From Acidobacteriota bacterium (GTDB taxonomy: Bacteria; Acidobacteriota; Terriglobia; Bryobacterales; Bryobacteraceae), in assembly GCA_018268935.1 (NCBI GenBank), contig JAFDVS010000024.1, forward strand, positions 1-64,000: a stretch of DNA of 64,000 bases, read 5' to 3'. Below the pieces are notes generated by a model. The model was not told the DNA's origin. It saw nothing but the letters and a program-made list of their open reading frames with translations, and did not search any database. How positions within the stretch are numbered: the first letter of the stretch is position 1; every line of letters starts with the position of its first letter. The position numbers and the translations under genes were made by a program. Shown here in pieces: positions 61,245 to 64,000 of this stretch.

Positions 61245-62780
61245 ATGTTGAAGCCACTCTGCACCATCGCCTTTTTCGCCATCCTGGCCCAGGCGCAGGA
61301 CCAGCAGGTTCAGGAGCGCATCCGCGCCGTCGAGCAGCAGGTGCAAGGCATGGCCGATTCCCTGCGCGCTGCCTCCGGCTCACTCCGCTCCGTTGACCAG
61401 AACCGGTTACTCGATCAGGATCTGCAGCGTCTCCGCGAATCCATGAAGCCCCTTCAGGTGCAAGTGGAAGTGCAGAACAAGCTCGAACTGGAGATGCAAC
61501 TGTCTCATCAGGAAAGCATGGTGAAGCACGCCGCCAAGATGCAGCGTGATGCCGAGGAACTCCAGGCCATGGCACAGAAACTGTCCGCCCCACCTTCGCC
61601 TGCGCCCGCTCCCCCCATTCCGCCCAAGCCATTCGTCTTCAACATGCAAGGCGGCGGTACCTCCGAGGAACGACTTTATCGCTCCGGCAAAAACCAGCTC
61701 GAAGATCGGGACTGGGACGACGCCATCAAATACTTCCAGCGTGTGATCGAATTGAAGGGATCTCGCGCCGACGCCGCCATGTACTGGAAAGCGTATGCGC
61801 AGAACAGGGCGGGGCACCGGACCGAGGCCCTTTCCACGCTCGCCGAAATGATGCGCACCCATCCCCAGAGCCGCTGGCTCGATGATGCCCGCGCGCTCGA
61901 AGTGGAAGTCAAACAGTCCGCCGGCCAGTCGGTTCCGCTCGAAAGCGAAGCCGACGAAGATCTGAAGATTCTCGCCGTGAACGGCATGATCCACTCTGAT
62001 CCGGACCGCGCCATTCCCGTGCTCGAAAAGCTGATTTCCAAAAGTACCTCGCCCCGGCTCCGCGAACGCGCCGTGTTCGTTCTGGCCCAAAGCCGCACAC
62101 CGCGTGCGCGCGAAGTGTTGGTCCGTCTCGCCAAGGGCGGCATCAACCCCGATCTGCAATACAAAGCAGTGGAGTATCTCGGCTACCAGAGCACTCCGGA
62201 AACCCGCCAGACGCTGCAGGAGATCTACTCCTCCTCAAGCGATGTGCAGTTGAAGCGCGCCGTGCTGCGTGGCTTCGTGGCCAGCCGCGACAAGGATCGT
62301 CTGCTTACCGCCGCCAAATCCGAACAGGTGCCCGATCTGCGCAAGGAAGCCATTCGCGGCCTCGGCTCTGTTGGCGCCAACGACGAGGTGTGGCAACTCT
62401 ATCAGGCTGAGTCCAACCCTGAAATGAAACTGGAGATGCTCTACGCCATCCCCGGACGCAAAGAAAATGCCGACCGGTTGCTCGATGCCGCCAAGGCAGA
62501 GAAGGATGCGAAGTTGCGCCGCGAACTCGTCCGCCAGGCGGGCTACACCAAGGCCGAAAAAGTCCCAGAAGCGTTGGTAGCCCTTTACTCCTCCGAATCA
62601 GACATGAACGTGAAGCGCGCCATCATCGATGGCCTCCGCCACACCAATAGCGCCAAGGCACTCGTCGATATCACCAAGTCGGAAACCGACATCAAGATGA
62701 AGCGCAGCCTCGTGGAAACCCTCTCCCACATGAAGTCGAAAGAGGCCACGGACTACCTCATGGAGATGCTCAACAAGTAG
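61245..62780 (+). CDS. exported coiled-coil/TPR/HEAT-repeat protein
   Basis: 511 aa from ATG 61245, preceded by AGGAG at 7 nt; the frame extends upstream into the anti-sigma gene. Signal peptide about 1-17 (AILAQAQ). A coiled coil (about 20-110) and a Pro-rich linker are followed by two TPR-like units (SGKNQLEDRDWDDAIKYFQR, SRADAAMYWKAYAQNRAGH) and a C-terminal array of about eight HEAT repeats from residue 250 on, with recurring blocks such as LRKEAIRGLGS, LKRAVLRGF and VKRAIIDGLRH. No enzyme motif. Probably a periplasmic interaction scaffold tied to the sigma/anti-sigma pair. Confidence 0.85.
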   Translation: MLKPLCTIAFFAILAQAQDQQVQERIRAVEQQVQGMADSLRAASGSLRSVDQNRLLDQDLQRLRESMKPLQVQVEVQNKLELEMQLSHQESMVKHAAKMQRDAEELQAMAQKLSAPPSPAPAPPIPPKPFVFNMQGGGTSEERLYRSGKNQLEDRDWDDAIKYFQRVIELKGSRADAAMYWKAYAQNRAGHRTEALSTLAEMMRTHPQSRWLDDARALEVEVKQSAGQSVPLESEADEDLKILAVNGMIHSDPDRAIPVLEKLISKSTSPRLRERAVFVLAQSRTPRAREVLVRLAKGGINPDLQYKAVEYLGYQSTPETRQTLQEIYSSSSDVQLKRAVLRGFVASRDKDRLLTAAKSEQVPDLRKEAIRGLGSVGANDEVWQLYQAESNPEMKLEMLYAIPGRKENADRLLDAAKAEKDAKLRRELVRQAGYTKAEKVPEALVALYSSESDMNVKRAIIDGLRHTNSAKALVDITKSETDIKMKRSLVETLSHMKSKEATDYLMEMLNK

Positions 62781-62783
62781 CCG

Positions 62784-63767
62784 CTAACGCTTGTTCTCCG
62801 GTGCATCCGGATGGCTAACTACGGCATTCTCCACCGCGGGTATAGTCCGCAAATAGGCATAGATCGCCTTCAAATCATCTGGTTCCATCCGCGCCAGCCC
62901 GAGCCACGGCATCACCGTATTCAACTCCGGGCGGATCACCGGCGATCCCTTCTCGGCATACTCCTTGTACTGGTAAAACTTGTCGAGGAATTGCGCCTCG
63001 CTCATGGTCCCGATGCCGGTCTTCGGCTCGGGCGTAAGGTTAATACTCACTGCCCGGGCGCCCGGGGCAATCTCAAACTCGTGTCCCCCGCCGAACAACT
63101 TCTCCTTCACCGTTTGTCCTTTGACAAATGGGGTATGGCAGAACTGGCACCCGGAGATCTTAGTCAGGTACGCCCCATAGGCAACGCGATCGGCCTTGTT
63201 CACCGCCGGTACGCTCGCCACAGGAGCAGGCACCATGCGCATGATCAGATTCATCGGAAAAGTAATCTGCGACCCCGGTAATCTGTTCGACACCGGCGGG
63301 ATCGTCCGGATGTAAGCCACTACGGATTCCACGTCTTCATCGCTCATGTTGGCGTACTCCGTATAGGGCATCCCCGGAAACAGCGGCCGGCCATCGTGGC
63401 CAATTCCTTCGCGAATAGCCCGGATCAACTGCCCGTCCGTCCAACGCCCCGAGCCCGTCTCCGGGTCAGGCGTGAGGTTCGGCGCCACCAGCACTCCTTC
63501 TCCAGCAGGAGGAAACTGCTTCCCTTTGGCGAAGCCGCCTGGAACCACGGGCATGGCAAATCGCTTCTCGTCCACTACGGAGTGGCAATCCCCGCATCCG
63601 GCCACAACCTCAAACAGATACTTTCCCCGCTCCACACGCGCGGGCGAAGCGTCCACCTTGCCGGCACGAGGCTCTGCCCGGTTCGGCAAACCAAACCGCA
63701 CGTAGGAATACCCGCCGCCCAGCGCAAGCACGAGCAGTCCAATAAGGACAAGAATGAGTTTTTTCAT
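62784..63767 (-). CDS. diheme cytochrome c, membrane-anchored
   Basis: 327 aa from ATG 63767, which starts the anchor or signal KKLILVLIGLLVLALGGGYS; the frame continues to 63857 into the divergent gene and is rejected. Two cytochrome c domains with heme motifs CGDCH (about residue 58) and CQFCH (about 210), each with distal Met candidates (FPGMPYTEYANMSDEDV; TVMPWLGLARM). The layout matches alcohol-dehydrogenase-type cytochrome subunits and electron partners of exported molybdoenzymes. It is divergent, by 31 bp, from a molybdopterin-oxidoreductase-like gene, its likely partner. Confidence 0.9.
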   Translation of the reverse strand: MKKLILVLIGLLVLALGGGYSYVRFGLPNRAEPRAGKVDASPARVERGKYLFEVVAGCGDCHSVVDEKRFAMPVVPGGFAKGKQFPPAGEGVLVAPNLTPDPETGSGRWTDGQLIRAIREGIGHDGRPLFPGMPYTEYANMSDEDVESVVAYIRTIPPVSNRLPGSQITFPMNLIMRMVPAPVASVPAVNKADRVAYGAYLTKISGCQFCHTPFVKGQTVKEKLFGGGHEFEIAPGARAVSINLTPEPKTGIGTMSEAQFLDKFYQYKEYAEKGSPVIRPELNTVMPWLGLARMEPDDLKAIYAYLRTIPAVENAVVSHPDAPENKR

Positions 63768-63785
63768 CTCCGCAAATTGTACTGT

Positions 63786-63791
63786 TAAGAT
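63786..63791 (+). promoter_or_regulatory. -10-like TAAGAT 7 nt before the last gene
   Basis: TAAGAT (4 of 6 to TATAAT) is followed by 7 nt and the ATG at 63799. There is no Shine-Dalgarno. It fits the leaderless pattern seen elsewhere in the window. No clear -35 is visible. Confidence 0.25.
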
Positions 63792-63798
63792 ATTACGC

Positions 63799-64000
63799 AT
63801 GCAACGACGTGGTAGACGTGAGTTCCTGGCCTTCTCGGCGCTATCCCCAGCCTTCACGCGCTTTGCTCAGGCAATGGCCGAAGACGGCGAGCAGATGATT
63901 CCTTTTCTCGACACCAGGCCCTTCAATCCGGAACGTCCCACGCTGAAGTGGGATGAACTCACCTCGTGGATGACCCCCGCCGACCAGCGATTCCGCGTCG
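63799..64000 (+). CDS. Tat-exported molybdopterin-dependent (sulfite oxidase-like) oxidoreductase, 3' partial
   Basis: 67 codons before the right edge. The start ATG begins a twin-arginine signal (MQRRGRREFLAFSALSPAF). The following DTRPFNPERPTLKWDELTSW and TPADQRFRV resemble the N-terminus of sulfite-oxidase-family molybdoenzymes, which usually continues with the Moco-binding Cys domain outside the window. The divergent diheme cytochrome c gene supports a periplasmic oxidation system. Identity is an inference from a short fragment. Confidence 0.6.
   Translation, partial: MQRRGRREFLAFSALSPAFTRFAQAMAEDGEQMIPFLDTRPFNPERPTLKWDELTSWMTPADQRFRV

Noticed and set aside
1..64000. tRNA, rRNA, CRISPR, insertion sequence or prophage
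   Set aside because: Intergenic spaces are almost all under 160 bp and hold no cloverleaf, repeat-spacer array, transposase or phage structural gene that could be recognised.

Overview
The window looks like a chromosomal segment of an Acidobacteriota bacterium, most likely of the Bryobacterales/Solibacter type. This is inferred from gene content: a very large Oar-type TonB-dependent receptor, DUF1501 and PSCyt/PSD1 proteins, Gfo/Idh/MocA and DUF2961 proteins, propeller-type sensor kinases, MacB-like permeases with several adaptors, and GC-rich, very tightly packed genes. No rRNA, tRNA, insertion sequence, prophage, CRISPR array or replication origin was seen. Both edges cut a gene.

Layout. 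0-8 kb: a five-gene efflux operon with three consecutive membrane-fusion proteins (two carrying long Gly-rich insertions), a MacB-like permease and a TolC-like outer-membrane protein. 8-17 kb: a BNR_4 protein, a small membrane protein, an FKBP prolyl isomerase, a FAD-dependent oxidoreductase, and a DUF1501 plus PSCyt/PSD1 pair. 17-22.5 kb: a signalling block (NarL-type kinase and regulator, a 28-codon ORF with a perfect Shine-Dalgarno, a sigma-54 activator without a sensor domain, a receiver/GGDEF protein degenerate in both domains, and a GT4 glycosyltransferase). 22.5-31.5 kb: metabolism and information processing (methylmalonyl-CoA mutase catalytic subunit, xerC, trmFO, dnaE, accA). 31.5-44.8 kb: a second DUF1501 protein, a lytic transglycosylase, a PilZ protein, and a glycan-uptake-like locus of TonB receptor and sialidase-like protein facing a GntR regulator and sulfatase, followed by a phosphoesterase, a pseudouridine synthase, an amidohydrolase and a DinB-like protein. 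44.8-51.5 kb: two Gfo/Idh/MocA oxidoreductases, DUF2961, thiS, an OLD-like ATPase and a sugar isomerase. 51.5-64 kb: a minus-strand run (araB, metallo-beta-lactamase fold protein, propeller kinase, response regulator, methyltransferase, GNAT), then an ECF sigma/anti-sigma/HEAT-repeat operon and a diheme cytochrome c divergent from a molybdopterin-type oxidoreductase cut by the right edge.

The most unusual signals are: (1) an OLD-like ATPase whose TOPRIM metal-binding residues are largely lost, (2) a ThiS protein ending GGGCR instead of a free GG, (3) a doubly degenerate receiver-GGDEF protein in the signalling block, (4) -10-like hexamers placed 6-8 nt before several start codons, which suggests leaderless transcripts and explains a response regulator that lacks any normal start codon, (5) all ten convergent gene pairs meeting within -4 to +3 bp, and (6) a well-formed promoter and operator between the TonB receptor and gntR. 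Functions were assigned by reading motifs and family resemblance; no database search was run.
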